Origin: Capitella teleta
Lineage: Eukaryota; Annelida; Polychaeta; Capitellidae
Length of the DNA: 64,000 bases
Reading direction: 5' to 3'
NCBI GenBank assembly: GCA_000328365.1
Contig: KB311061.1
Coordinates: forward strand, 947,142 to 1,011,141
Numbering within the stretch: the stretch's first letter is position 1; each line of letters opens with the position of its first letter. The translations under genes were made by a program, and so were the position numbers. A model generated the notes under the pieces. That model was not told the origin of the DNA. It saw nothing but the letters and a program-made list of their open reading frames with translations, and searched no databases. This document shows, piece by piece, positions 23,177-34,716 of this stretch.

Positions 23177-24036
23177 AAATAGATGTATAGTAGATACATT
23201 CTGATGTATAGAATAAAGATATTCTGATACATCAGAAATACATCAAATGCGAGTTATATTGATAAAATACATGCAACTATTCTCTATTTAGTTAATCATC
23301 GAATATATTGCCGTATAATCATATTTTCGTGGTCAAATTCGAATTGCTCGACCCCGAATCTATAATGTTGGATAACAAACTTAAAAATTTGGGATCAATA
23401 ATTGTGATTTCATGGCCGGGTACTTAAGGCGTCTAAAGAATGTCTTGTTTGAGACGTCTTCTAGCCGACTATATACGAGACGTCTGAAAGCAGTGGAAAT
23501 TTACACGACTTTTTGTCGGTGTATTGGGTTCAGATTTTAGAGACATGTTGAATAGTTTTGACAGATCGTCGAATTCTGATCTAAAGAAGAAGGCAAATAG
23601 GTCAGACTTGTGACGTGAAGCCGATCAACAGGCGACCAATTAACATTGTATTTTCATGTTTTGTTGTTGTATTTTATACATTTATCTGATATGCCGGTGG
23701 AATAAGCATGTGAGTGAATGTTATATCTACGTCATTACAAAACAATTCTTCCTTCTCTTATCCCACAAACACGCACGTCACATTTATAGGTCACAAAATA
23801 AATTAAGCACATTCTCTAAGCCATCATATGGTCATCATATGGTCGGTTTGACGTCAAATGACGTCATGACCATAATGCGACGTCGCAGCGACGTCGCACT
23901 GACGTCATGTGCCCACTACATTATTGATTAATTAAAATTGCTAATTACGCAATGTTATGAGATATAACTGAGTTGAATAAGGTGGATTCTTCCCTAGGAG
24001 GTACAAACCATTCGGAATATATAAAACTCATTTCCA
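23172..24036. other. Intergenic with CRE cluster, no recognisable gene
   Basis: No coding signal is seen. A dense set of TGACGTCA sites (separate entry) and a CATCATATGGT direct repeat (about 23822-23843) are the only notable features. Confidence 0.45.
23849..23907. promoter_or_regulatory. Cluster of CRE palindromes (TGACGTCA)
   Basis: Perfect TGACGTCA octamers at 23849-23856, 23859-23866 and 23900-23907, with GCGACGTCGC twice between them, give five GACGTC cores in 59 bp. TGACGTCA is the CREB/ATF site. No recognised gene start lies nearby (WDR3 begins 3.5 kb downstream), so a regulatory role is inferred only from density. Confidence 0.4.
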
Positions 24037-24867
24037 TACAGTGGAACCGCGATATACCGTCAATAGCTATAACGACGGCCGCGCTTAACAGCAGCATTTA
24101 GCCGAGCTGTGACGAATCTATATCCATGTTAAAGGGAGGGAGAACTGGTTGAAAATGGACTTTGAGTCGTTATTTGATGCACCAAAGATGATTCTTATGC
24201 CTGGCCCACACAAGGAATAGCATCGCTAACGATTTCGCGGGAGATATAATGCTAATTAGGCGTGACGTCAGTCGCTGTGATGAAACACCGAGTTCCCCAT
24301 CTTTTACAATGGGCCTCGTCATATCACCGTGTCCTGCGACTAAACCCCTTGATATTTTTTTATTTTCTTTTCGGAAATAGATAGAATAATCATTTTGCCA
24401 CCAGTCAGGCGCAAACAAAAAATATTTTTCGCTATTTTTCTTATTTTAACAAGCGATTTTCTAGGACACCTACCACGTTTCTCATCCTGAAACAGTAAAA
24501 AGGTCAGCCAGAGTGCACCACGCATGCGCTTTCGTTTCGTAAACAACAAAGATGTTCTTTTATGGCGAAGATGCTCTGCTCTGATTGGCTGAAATCGATA
24601 GCTTCACGAGGGGAACGGGACCAATCAGCCATCAGCCAAACCAAGCCATCAGCTGACGTTTGCCTCCTATACTTCGCAATGGAAGCCATTCTCCCATAGG
24701 CGCAATGCTAACCCCGATATTCGGAATGCATTATTTCCTTACGCTTGCATCCAGGCAGGGTGTTCTTGGCACGGAATGCTATCAATTGGTGCTATGAGTC
24801 AATAGAACATCACTTAAAATTTAGTTCCCCATCCCTTTAAGCAACTCGTTATAACAGAATCCTGACA
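24037..24867. mobile_element. Candidate pogo/Tigger-like non-autonomous TIR element
   Basis: The left end TACAGTGGAACCGCGATATA has the CAGTGGAACC...CG.TATA form of pogo-group termini. Inside it, TTAAAGGGAGGGAGAACT (24129-24146) is inverted as TTAAAGGGATGGGGAACT at 24840-24823 (two mismatches in 18), next to CTCGTTATAACAG. The outermost right bases match the left end poorly. No transposase frame is visible. Confidence 0.4.
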
Positions 24868-25332
24868 ATGACTATGATTTATGTCTAAAATTGCCTTTTT
24901 ATACCGACATCGACGCTGACTTCAGTTTGATTGACTTAACTGTTAACCGACGCGTTAACGCGTTAAAGCTCCCAGCTCCGAGTGCGGAGCTGTCCTTTCA
25001 GCCTATATTCATAATTCATGGCCACGAGTTACTATGTCGTGCGCACGAGATAAAAACATCTTTCCACAATAATGTCCTATCCCGGCCACCGTAGAATATT
25101 ACAAATTTTTGCGCGATTCCTACGTGTGTTAGAGAGAATATTCATTACAAATTTAGTTCGCACGATTTTACTCCGTGTGATTAAGCAACATGTGTTCGTC
25201 GATGCGGTGGTAGGGATGTTTGTTTTGATGTAAAATCAACACGTGAATTCACTTACAATCGTCAGAGAGAACAAAAGCACGCGAATTCTTCAATTTTATC
25301 AGGTATGTAATACTACTAGTGTATTATAGACC

Positions 25333-25649
25333 ACGCTACGGCTTGGGGAGCTAACTGTCACACTGAAAGACTGATAGTCACATAATCAAATGATAATGAT
25401 AGTGACTTATCAGCTTATATAGTGATAGTTACATAGTTGATAGTATCATAGTATCATAGTATCAGTCATTCAGTGATACACTGGGCTGCCTAGCAATAAA
25501 TAATGATACATTGTAACACTACAGTACAGTAACAGTTATGACCGATACAGTGCTGAGTGCATGATTATGATACTGACTAGCTCCCCAAGGGTAGCGGAGT
25601 AGTTCCCACACACGTTGTGTGTGCACTACGCTACGGCTTGGGGAGCTAG
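25333..25649. repeat. Fold-back repeat with CTAGCTCCCCAAG arms
   Basis: A 21-bp sequence containing CTACGGCTTGGGGAGCTA occurs at 25333-25353 and identically at 25628-25648. Its inverse CTAGCTCCCCAAG is at 25577-25589, so both a 73-bp hairpin (25577-25649) and a 265-bp fold-back (25333-25589) are possible. Between the outer arms are degenerate GATAGT/ATCATAGT units. Confidence 0.6.
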
Positions 25650-26289
25650 ATACTGACATAGGTATGATAGGATGCTCATAATGAGATGATGATGATGATG
25701 ATGATGATAGGCCATACTTACTGATTAACTCACTTGTTGGCCATACTCCATAGGCCGCGATAGGCCTACTCAGTAACTCACCCACCCATAGCGGATAGCC
25801 TGAGACTGAGGCCTCGATTTTTAGAAGCCTTTGCCCGAAATGATGTTTATGAAGGTTCCAAGTATTTCAGAGCCATGCATGTAAGGTAGAGCCTGGTACT
25901 AAATTGCGTCCGAAACCAGTCCCATAAACTAGGCTTGGGCGATAAAAAATAAAAATTATCGCGATATCGATAATTATTGCGATAATTATCCGCGGAGCCA
26001 GAAAAGCAAGGAAATCAGTTGTAACATCTCAAAACACAGTTATTTTCATGAAATACCTTTAATGACATTAACTTGAATGGAAAAATGAAAAAAAACATAA
26101 TATCTTGGATAAGATAATGAAAAAATGAAGAGAAGAAAAAATTACTGACGTTCAACTTTGGCATTATGAGCTAGAAAAATGAGCTGGTTAACCTTTTCTG
26201 GCTTGAGCAACGCACGTTTACACGTAACAAATAACGATGTTGCCACCAGTGCACGAATCTAAATTCTGCCATGCGACGCATAACTGACA

Positions 26290-26735
26290 CTTCGCACACA
26301 AATTTCCCATGATAGAATCCCATATACGTAATGAATTTGAAATCATAACGCTCCCGACTTTTCGCGCGCAAATCTCCCATTATAGAATCCCATATACGTA
26401 ATGACTTCATATAACAAGCACATGCTATGTGCGTTATGTTATGAAGCCGGAAGCCTAAAGTAGGTCACATCTCCGAGCATAGCGGACGATCGATATTTTT
26501 CAGGGAAAGTAACGGAAAGTGCCGATTAACTTCGGGTATCTTTGCAATAGAATCTATCTGCAGACGTTTAAATCCCCCAACAGAGTTCGGCAGGTTCAAA
26601 ACAGAGCTGAGGCTAAAAATAAACGACCACATGACTGGAAACGGAAGCCTAAAGTAAGTCACATCTCTGAGCATAACCGACGATCGATTTATGTTACGGA
26701 AAGCAACGGAAAGTGCCGACTAACTTCGGGTATTT
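26290..26735. repeat. Two nested direct duplications
   Basis: A unit of about 45 bp (ending AGAATCCCATATACGTAATGA) occurs at 26290-26333 and 26357-26403. A second unit of about 92 bp (beginning GGAAGCCTAAAGTA, ending AACTTCGGGTAT) occurs at 26449-26540 and 26643-26733, about 194 bp apart, with small differences. Confidence 0.6.
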
Positions 26736-26814
26736 TCGGAAATGACTATTGTCGTGATTAGCAGTCAGAAGGATCATAACGCATCACGACACAGTGCAGT
26801 GCGCAAGCGCTGAG

Positions 26815-26886
26815 TGACGTCACTAGCAAAATGGCATTTGTTTACTTCTCCATGAAGTGATTTTTTTGTGCGAGTTTTGATGAATG
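26815..26886 (+). promoter_or_regulatory. Candidate WDR3 promoter and 5' UTR exon
   Basis: A CRE (TGACGTCA, 26815-26822) is followed 5 bp later by AAAATGGC (26828-26835), a YY1-type initiator element common at housekeeping promoters. An AAT|GTAAGT donor sits at 26885/26886. Joined to the TCTTCAG acceptor at 27431-27434, this would give a 5' UTR intron of about 550 bp before the WDR3 ATG at 27448. Inferred from motif spacing. Confidence 0.4.
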
Positions 26887-27447
26887 TAAGTTGAACATGA
26901 TGACACAGGCTCATATTGTTTTTTCTTGGAGCATAAATTTACCATCTAACGTCTGGAGGGCTTAAACACACGAATATGTCGGATAATATTCTAGTTGTAT
27001 CATGAGATCGGGTGAGCGTGGAGCCTCACAGTCAGTATACGGCCAATGTAGTGGTATACCGTCGGGTGAAGTACCTAGACCTCACCCGATTTATCTGTGC
27101 TAGTCTATCAATATGAAGTATGATCATATCATACTCAATACACTTATACAGTTAACAGTATGTGATGTATGTCTGAGTATCACTTGCACAGCTAACACAC
27201 TGAAACCCTGAACCTTAGGAAACTGCCAGTTCCCAAGGTTGAACATTCCCCCTACATGGACAATGTAGTGTAACCACTGCTTGTGTCACATTTGGTTATT
27301 TGACCTATTGACACGGTCAATTGTTGCCTGAGTCTTGTTGAATTACTAGTTTGCCTGAGTGTTGTATAGATAATTGGCACGACTTAAGTCATTTCATCAC
27401 ACAGAATTTGTTTTAAGCAAGATTTTCTCTTCAGAGCTAAATTTACA

Positions 27448-30400
27448 ATGGGGTTGACAAAACAATACAGACGCTATGAAGCAGCTGGATTGTTTGGCGT
27501 GGTCGGAGGATCTTGGGCTGGTGTGAAGCAAGTCAGCTATCGTGGTATCCATGGGAAGTACGTCGCAGTTGGTGCTTGTGAACACACGTTCATCTGGGAT
27601 TTGCGTACTGGCGAAAAAGTATGCTTCATTGAGTGCATCCATGATATTTAATTCTGTTCTGTTTTTGATAGGTGTTAACACTTGAAGGAGAGAAGCATCA
27701 GGTTTCTTGTCTAAGTGCTTCCCCCGATTGCAAGCATTTAGCTGTCGGCTATAGCGATGGCTCCATCAGGATCTTCAATTTATCTACAGGAGAATTAGCC
27801 ATCACATTTAGCGGTCACAAATCGGCCGTGACGACCATGAATTATGATCACCAGGGAATGCGGCTGGTTTCTGGAGCCATGGTTGGCAGGATTTTCATCT
27901 TTTCTTTTGTGTAACATTCTTGATTTGTGCTTTGCAGGACACTGAAGTGATTGTATGGGACATTGTGAATGAGGCTGGTTTGTATCGACTGCGTGGCCAC
28001 AAAGGAGTTGTCACTCAGGCAAAGTTCCTTAAAACCTGTGATGTGCTAATCACCAGGTATTCTTATGTTCATTCAAATACACTCAGGCTCATAAATTCTC
28101 TCATAGTTCTAAAGATACGTACATCAAATTCTGGGATTTGGAGACTCAACATTGCTTTAAAACTTTAGTTGGCCACAACACAGAAGTGAGTTGCTATTGT
28201 TTAGATGCATTTGATTGGTTTTTGTTCATTTTGTCACTTAGGTTTGGGATTTCATTGTGTGTAGAGACGAGAGCCTGCTCATCACTGGTTCTACTGAAAT
28301 GGCCATTTCTTTGTGGAAGCTCTCTTATGATACGGTGAGGAATGTAATTTTTGTGGTTGTGCATTGATAATTTCTGTGTTTTAGGAAGATGAGCCGGTTG
28401 CTAAGAAAATGAAAACTGATGAGGGAGACGGGGAGGATGGTGAAGATGATGATGGATCAGTGAGTTTTATTGTTTATTTGTTAACTTTAATTCAATTTGA
28501 TTTACAGAATATTCTGCAATGTGAGCGTTTGGGTGCAGTACCCCGCCATGGAAAAGGTCGTCTTGTTAGCATGGAAACTGACTCAGCTGGAACTCTGCTC
28601 GGTTTGCATGTGAGGCTCCGATATAGAAAGGAGAGGATTTTGCTATCTCATCTTATCTGGTTCCCAGGGAAATGATACAAGCATTGAGTTCTATAAAATC
28701 CTGAATGATGATGAACTGAAAAAGCTGAGGAAGAAAATGGAGAAAAAGGCCAAAAGGAAAGCAAGGTTGGTGGTTAACAGAATCGTAGATTACAATCAGA
28801 TATAATTTTTTTTGGTATTCCACAGAGAAGCGAGCGAGGATGAATCAAGGGTTGATGTAGCAGTTGCACCGGAGAACATTCTCAGAAGACTGACCAGTGT
28901 CCGAATGGCGGGCAAAGTCCGCTCTTTCCAGTGCCTGCTGGAGGACAACACCACTGCCAGGGTAGGCAGGTGGTCCGGATTTACTCCCTGTCTATTCTGC
29001 TTCTTTACAGGTTGTTTCTCTTCTGACGAATAACGTTCTGCAATCGTGTACCATTGACCTAAGCGAGAAGAATTGCGAGCCAACGGCCGTCAGCAAGTTG
29101 AACCAACCTGGCCACCGCACTGACGTACGCACAGTATGCTTCAGCTCAGACAACACTGCCATTCTTTCTGCCAGCAGTGACTCTGCCAGAGTGTGGAACC
29201 GGTTGGTTTTCTGTTGAGTGTTTTTTCTTCCTCTTGTTTTATTGCTTTTTTTTGTCCGTCTCCAGCGACACACTTCAATGTATCCGTTCTTTGACCTGTG
29301 AATATGCGCTGTGCTCTTTGTTCACCCCAGGGGATCGCCACATAGTTATAGGAACTAAGGTGCGTTATTGCTGGCTCTGAAGAAGTTTTTGTTTAACGTC
29401 TGGGTGTTTCACAGAGTGGGAAGCTGCAAATCTTTGACATTGCCAGTGGCACGTTGTTAGAGGCCATTGACGCTCACAGTGGCTCAGTGTGGTCTGTCTG
29501 CCTGTCACCAGATAAAGTACGTGTGTTTCCTTTTGCGTTTCATCCATATGTTTTTTCCGTGTCACTCGTAGAGGTCAATTGTGTCTGGAAGTGCAGATAA
29601 AGAGGTGAAATTCTGGGATTTTGAGCTCATTACAGACGCAGATTTTTCCACCACCTGGTCTGTTGTTTTTCATTCCGTTGCAGCAATTGTTTCTATGTCT
29701 CATTTTTTTCTGCCAGTAAGCGCCTCACCCTGGTTCACACGAGAACGCTACAGATGTCTGAAGACGTCCTCTCTGTGAAGTTTGGTTGCGACGGGAAGTT
29801 CCTGGCCGTGGCTCTGCTGGACAACACGGTCAAAGTCTTCTTTGTTGACACTCTCAAGGTTCAGTCAAAGGTCACTTTACCAGCGATTTGCACCTCTGGT
29901 GTTTCTCTTGCAGTTCTTCCTCTCCCTGTATGGCCACAAGTTGCCCGTTCTTTGCATGGACATTTGCACAGACGGCAGTCTCATTGCGACCGGATCAGCT
30001 GACCGTAATGTCAAAATCTGGGGCATGGACTTTGGAGACTGCCACCGCTCACTCTTTGCTCACGACGACAGGTTCGTTAGGAAAATTGTGAATTGAAATG
30101 TCCTAATTTTGACTCTGGTCTTTCTTAGCGTGATGTGTTTGCAGTTCGTTCCCAAAACTCACATGTTTTTTACTGGAGGCAAAGACGGTAAAATCAAACA
30201 GTGGGATGCTGACACCTTTCAGCAGATTCAAATGTTGGAGGTAGGGGCTGCGGTCTTCAATTGATGACCGTCTCTTGACATTTGTTCTGCAGGGCCATCA
30301 TGCTGAAGTGTGGAGTCTGGCAATCAGCACCAGCGGCAACTTTGTGGTTTCTGCTGCTCACGATAAATCTCTGAGGCTGTGGGAAAAAACCATGGAACCA

Positions 30401-32041
30401 CTAGTGTTGGATGAGGAGAAAGAAATGGTGAGATTTCTTCTAGTAATTGGGTTCATGATGAGCACTTGGAAATTGACAGGTCCTCAGTGGAGGGAGGGGA
30501 GGCATTGTGTCTTCACTGTTTCGTTTATTGCTCTTTTGTTTCTAATTATCATTATTTTTACTGATTATTTCTCCATTTGTGCAGGAAAGAGAGAAAGAAA
30601 TGGAGGAGAATGTGGGAGAGCAAGCTGTGGTGAGTGGTGCATTCTCCAGTTGAGCGAATGTCTCAATATTTGTTTGTCGTTTGAGGTGGCTGGAGAGACC
30701 AATAAAGAGACGGACATTGCTGGAAAAAAGACTCCGGAAACTGTGAAAGCCGTACGTGGCATTCAGTCTTTAAGATCATTGTAATTATATGTATACTTTT
30801 CATAGACTGAGCGTTTAATGGAAGCATTGGAGGTTTATGAAGAAGAAATGACCAAACTGAGAATTTACGAAGAGGACTGCCTGGCAGCTAAGAAGGAGGT
30901 ACGAACATTTGACCTCTGACCCGAGTGTATGTTAACTGCTCCTGTTCTTGTGACTAAGTTGAAGAAACCAGGTCTGCACCCTCTTTTGCAAGCGTTTGGC
31001 GTTACAACTCCTTCAATGTATGTCTTGGAGGTGATAAAGAGAATCAGATCAAGGTATGAAATACTTCACATAATCTTGTTGTTCAGTTTGGAAATTTTAT
31101 TTTATTTGTCTTATTGTCAAAGCTACATGTGATAAAGTAACACCTGACATCATTTTATGGGGGTTTTATGACATCATTTGTAGCTCCACTAGCGGCAAAT
31201 ATGTGAACCAAACCGATTTGGCGGGAGAATTAGAACCACTGAATATACTCTGTTTGTGTCTCTTTTATACCATGAAAATAATGTCAGGCAATTATTATTT
31301 TGCACTGGAATGATTAATCAGTGTGTATATTTCGTGATTTGGCATTATATACTGGCATTACGGTAGATTTTTAAGTTAAAGGGAGAAATCAAGCACTGTT
31401 ATTGCTGCTAAAAATACCTTGGCGCTAGTGGTGGGCATAAGTGAGATTTGGTTTGAAAAAGGTGGGGTGGGGTTGTAATAGGGAGCATGGTTGTAACCGA
31501 GGCAATGCGGTAATTATAATTATATTCTTATAATTTATTTCATTAAGTGAATTGGAGTCGAGTCTGCTTGTTATGCCGTTTTCTTACGTCACACGGCTGC
31601 TGCCTCTGCTGGAGGAGTTTGTTCGATTGAAGAATGCGACTGAATTGACATGTCGCTGTTTGCTTTTCCTTCTCAAGTGAGTTATTTGGTGAAGCGAGTG
31701 GCATTAAATGTTGCGGATTCTCTTAACAGGATTCACCAGGGACAGGTCACCTGCAGCTCAGACCTGCTCCCAGTGATCGATGCTTTGAGAAAATCCACAA
31801 CAAAAACTGTGTCTAAGACTAAGGTAGGATAGGGGCCGGAGTTTAGCGGTGTGCTCAAACAAGACTTTTGTTTTGTTTTCCACAATAGGATGGGATCGGA
31901 TTCAATCTGTCTGGATTGCGTTTCTTGCAGCAGATGTTGGAAGAGAAAGATGAGGTGATGATGTTTGTGGATGCCACCAACCGCATGGCGCAGAAGAAGA
32001 AAAAAACCAAGAAGAGAGCCATTCTCAGCATCAGAACTTGA
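27448..32041 (+). CDS. WDR3: WD repeat-containing protein 3 (UTP12/Dip2 homologue)
   Basis: A nucleolar UTP-B subunit of the small-subunit processome, needed for 18S rRNA maturation. 24 exons, phase-consistent, 925 residues (human 943): 27448-27618, 27672-27881, 27938-28056, 28107-28185, 28242-28334, 28385-28459, 28508-28609, 28668-28765, 28826-28961, 29011-29201, 29266-29359, 29415-29516, 29572-29657, 29717-29858, 29914-30071, 30129-30240, 30293-30427, 30585-30629, 30686-30751, 30806-30898, 30959-31053, 31548-31676, 31730-31823, 31889-32041. Landmarks: [27 protein letters not shown], an acidic insert (EDGEDDDGS), [47 protein letters not shown], and the C-terminal Utp12 domain ending in a Lys-rich tail. 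Introns are mostly 48-65 bp (exceptions 157 and 494 bp). AATAAA lies 2 nt after the stop. Confidence 0.97.
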
Positions 32042-32042
32042 A

Positions 32043-32048
32043 AATAAA
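32043..32048 (+). terminator. WDR3 polyadenylation signal
   Basis: AATAAA begins 1 base after the WDR3 TGA. Cleavage 10-30 nt downstream would fall inside the last codons of the convergent GPCR gene, whose stop codon is at 32051-32053. Confidence 0.65.
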
Positions 32049-32050
32049 TC

Positions 32051-33016
32051 TTATTTTATGCATTTACAACGTGATGAAGTTCGGAATTTTTCATTCCAAA
32101 TGCAGTAGATGATGTAGCTCAGGGAGTACGTCAGCATTTCTAGAATGTTCGACACCAATCGGAAATAACGATACGCAGGGTCGTAAACGCTGCATTCGCC
32201 AAACAGAGAGCGGAACACGCCAGGGCAAGAGAAGGCGGCTGGAACGTGGGCCAGCAGCAGAGCCACACTAATGCAGATCAGCATGAGGGTGAGCGTTCGT
32301 TCATGCCTCTGGCGTCTGGCGGAGTCTTCACTGGGAAACGTGCTGTTGTGACGCAGCTTCACAATGTTGTGAACCAGAATGCAGTTGGTGACAGCCACTA
32401 GCACTGTGGGGAGGAAGTGTGCCAAGGACACGCGCACCCATGAGAACGCCTGGAATTGGTGCTCATCCAGCAGACCCAGGAAGTCGAGGATGTTGTCTTC
32501 ATGGCCGTGGTTGATAAACAAGTAGGGCGAGTTGAGTATTGCTGAGAGTGCGGCTAGTGCGCCCAGGCAGACACGGTGAGATGGCGTAGGGATCCTGACG
32601 CCCATCAGCATGCAACAGCGCAAGATGGACACCAGCATTGTGCTCCACAAACTGCACGTGGATGTGAAGTTGCTTAGTGGAAGGAAGATGTGGTGTCGGT
32701 AGATCTCACTGAAGGATGTCCAGTCGTCGGATCGATCGCTGCAAGTGGAGCAGCGGAGAATACCCACAGGGGCGACAAGCAGCAGAGTGAGCATGTCCAT
32801 CAGCGACCTGAACAGCAGATGATACCGGAAGACCACGGAGGGAATCTTCCAGAAGGAGATGGCGGCGAGCAAGTTCAGCACAATCCCACTTACACAGATG
32901 GCAGGCAAAATGAACACGTATCCCACATCCTCCATGAAGAGAATCTCATGCGGCAGATCTTGCGTGGAAGGACAACTCTCGTTCATGCTTGCTGAGATTC
33001 TGTCAATGCCAACCAC
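32051..33016 (-). CDS. Rhodopsin-like (class A) GPCR, intronless, orphan
   Basis: A 321-residue single-exon protein with seven hydrophobic segments. TM1 is ILPAICVSGIVLNLLAAISF (N in the 1.50 region). TM2 contains LFRSLMDMLTLLLVAP (Asp of the 2.50 type). The TM3 end reads STMLVSILRCCML, where the usual D/E-R-Y is L-R-C. TM6 is RTLTLMLICISVALLLAHVP. TM7 ends SYIIYCIWNEKFR, matching the NPxxY-helix 8 region with Asn-Pro replaced by Ser-Tyr. The general pattern is closest to the FMRFamide-type peptide receptors as I remember them; the ligand is unknown. An N-glycosylation site (NES) follows the second Met (residue 11), an alternative start. Convergent with WDR3; the altered DRY may affect G-protein coupling. 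Confidence 0.75.
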   Translation of the reverse strand: MVGIDRISASMNESCPSTQDLPHEILFMEDVGYVFILPAICVSGIVLNLLAAISFWKIPSVVFRYHLLFRSLMDMLTLLLVAPVGILRCSTCSDRSDDWTSFSEIYRHHIFLPLSNFTSTCSLWSTMLVSILRCCMLMGVRIPTPSHRVCLGALAALSAILNSPYLFINHGHEDNILDFLGLLDEHQFQAFSWVRVSLAHFLPTVLVAVTNCILVHNIVKLRHNSTFPSEDSARRQRHERTLTLMLICISVALLLAHVPAAFSCPGVFRSLFGECSVYDPAYRYFRLVSNILEMLTYSLSYIIYCIWNEKFRTSSRCKCIK

Positions 33017-34716
33017 GCATTTAAATAATGTCAGCTATTTAATAGCGCCACAGCCCTACTAGTCAAGAGGCCTTGCAATTCTATCCACGCAGGAATGCCT
33101 TTGTGATAAGGCACAAGTGCCTCCGACGTCGCCTTCTTTCATCTGAAGGTGACTTCGTCTCAATCAAAGCTATTCCATGGAAGCGCTCTCGGTCTCCAAG
33201 TGCTGACGTATGCATGGTCTCATTAACCCCACTCCAAGCAAATGTGCAGAAGCCACTTTCTTGTCATATATTCATCACTGTTTCTATACTTACCCCGTTA
33301 TGTCTTGTGGACTGCTGGAATGACCCAACGCAATTGTGTACTCGGAAGATGCAATGGATTTTTTCATACTGATTAAGTTATTACCTGTGTGAAATGTAGG
33401 GAAGACGAAAAAAAGCCATGCATTATTTTGTGGCAGTTATTTATTAACAAAATTATACCTTTGTTCCAAACATGCACGAAGGATGGTTTCAATGGTTGTA
33501 ATCAGCAACATGGAAACATAGCTATTTAAAATGCAGCACTTAAAAAAACAAGAGAAGAAAATGCTCAGTAATAGAATTGGAGTAATCCAAGTGCAAAATA
33601 TCAATACACATGTACATCTAGCTGATTATTAAAAAAAAAAAATATTTTCCATGAATACATCATTTGTTTGGATATAATCGAAGATTATTATGTACAATGC
33701 ACGGAATTCAACAGAACACAATTGACAAAACAAATTGCAACGGGGAAGTGAATGTGACCTTGATTATTTTGAGGATAAAAGTTCAGAAGGGAAGCAATTT
33801 CAGAATCGTCAAAACAGAAGAGTTCTATCGTTTAAAGTGTTCAGCTAAAAATGAGCATTTTATACATCAAAGAAGGGGTTTGCATAGGGGACATAAGTCC
33901 TGGTGAGGGTATTGCGCTGGATTCAATGGTCAAGGTTATGACGCTATATCTAGGTCATTCATGTTGAAACGGGAGGCAAGATTTTCAAGAAGAAAAACCA
34001 AATCAGCTTCCTGAGAAATGATTTACGAAGTTGATTCTCTTGAATATATTTACAAAAAAATAGAAATAAAATAAAAACTTGAAATACTAAGAATTGAATA
34101 ACTTTCATCACATTTATTTAACTAGAGATAAGAGATTCACTTGTTTGGGTATGAGTGATACGCAGGATAGATGTAAGGAAAAAGAAAAAGAGAAGTAGCA
34201 GGATTCATGTCATGATCAAGCTATAAATTAAAAAGGATTTCGTTCTGTTTTGTACAAAAGAGATCAGAATTGTGATGCCACAGTGTTTGAAGTGAAAAGG
34301 TTATTATTTTGATTTAAGAATTAGCAGACCTCACACATTCACTGGTATATCAAGCACGGAGGTTGCGTAATTTTCAAGATATCGGTGAAGCTCATGAAGA
34401 TTTAGCACTCGAAATCGCAGAGAGATTTTCACACAGGTTTTACAGCATAGCGGTAAAATTGAAAGCAAAACACAAGAAAATGAAAAATAAAAACAATTAG
34501 AAGAAGCGAGAAGCAAAAAATTCTTAAGAACAATTAAAGTACCCTAAATAAGAAGGAAAAAAACCCTATACTTTGAGGAGGAGGAGGAAAAATGTTGAAT
34601 GATATGCATATTGATGAAGAATGCAGGAGAATTCCACAGATTGATTTTTCATTGGAGGGAAAATTGAAGGAATTCAGATCTGAATGAGAATATAAAAACA
34701 TGAAGGGGGGGGGGCG
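33017..34716. other. Intergenic / probable ADAM10 3' UTR
   Basis: No coding region is supported. On the minus strand AATAAA hexamers occur at 34113-34118 and 33440-33445, either of which could end ADAM10 transcripts. The rest would include the GPCR upstream region. Confidence 0.45.

Noticed and set aside
25925-25990. GGCTTGGGCGATAAAAAATA and ATCGCGATATCGATAATTATTGCGATA, resembling one end of a hAT-type element
   Set aside because: The matching opposite end could not be found, so no element boundaries can be given.
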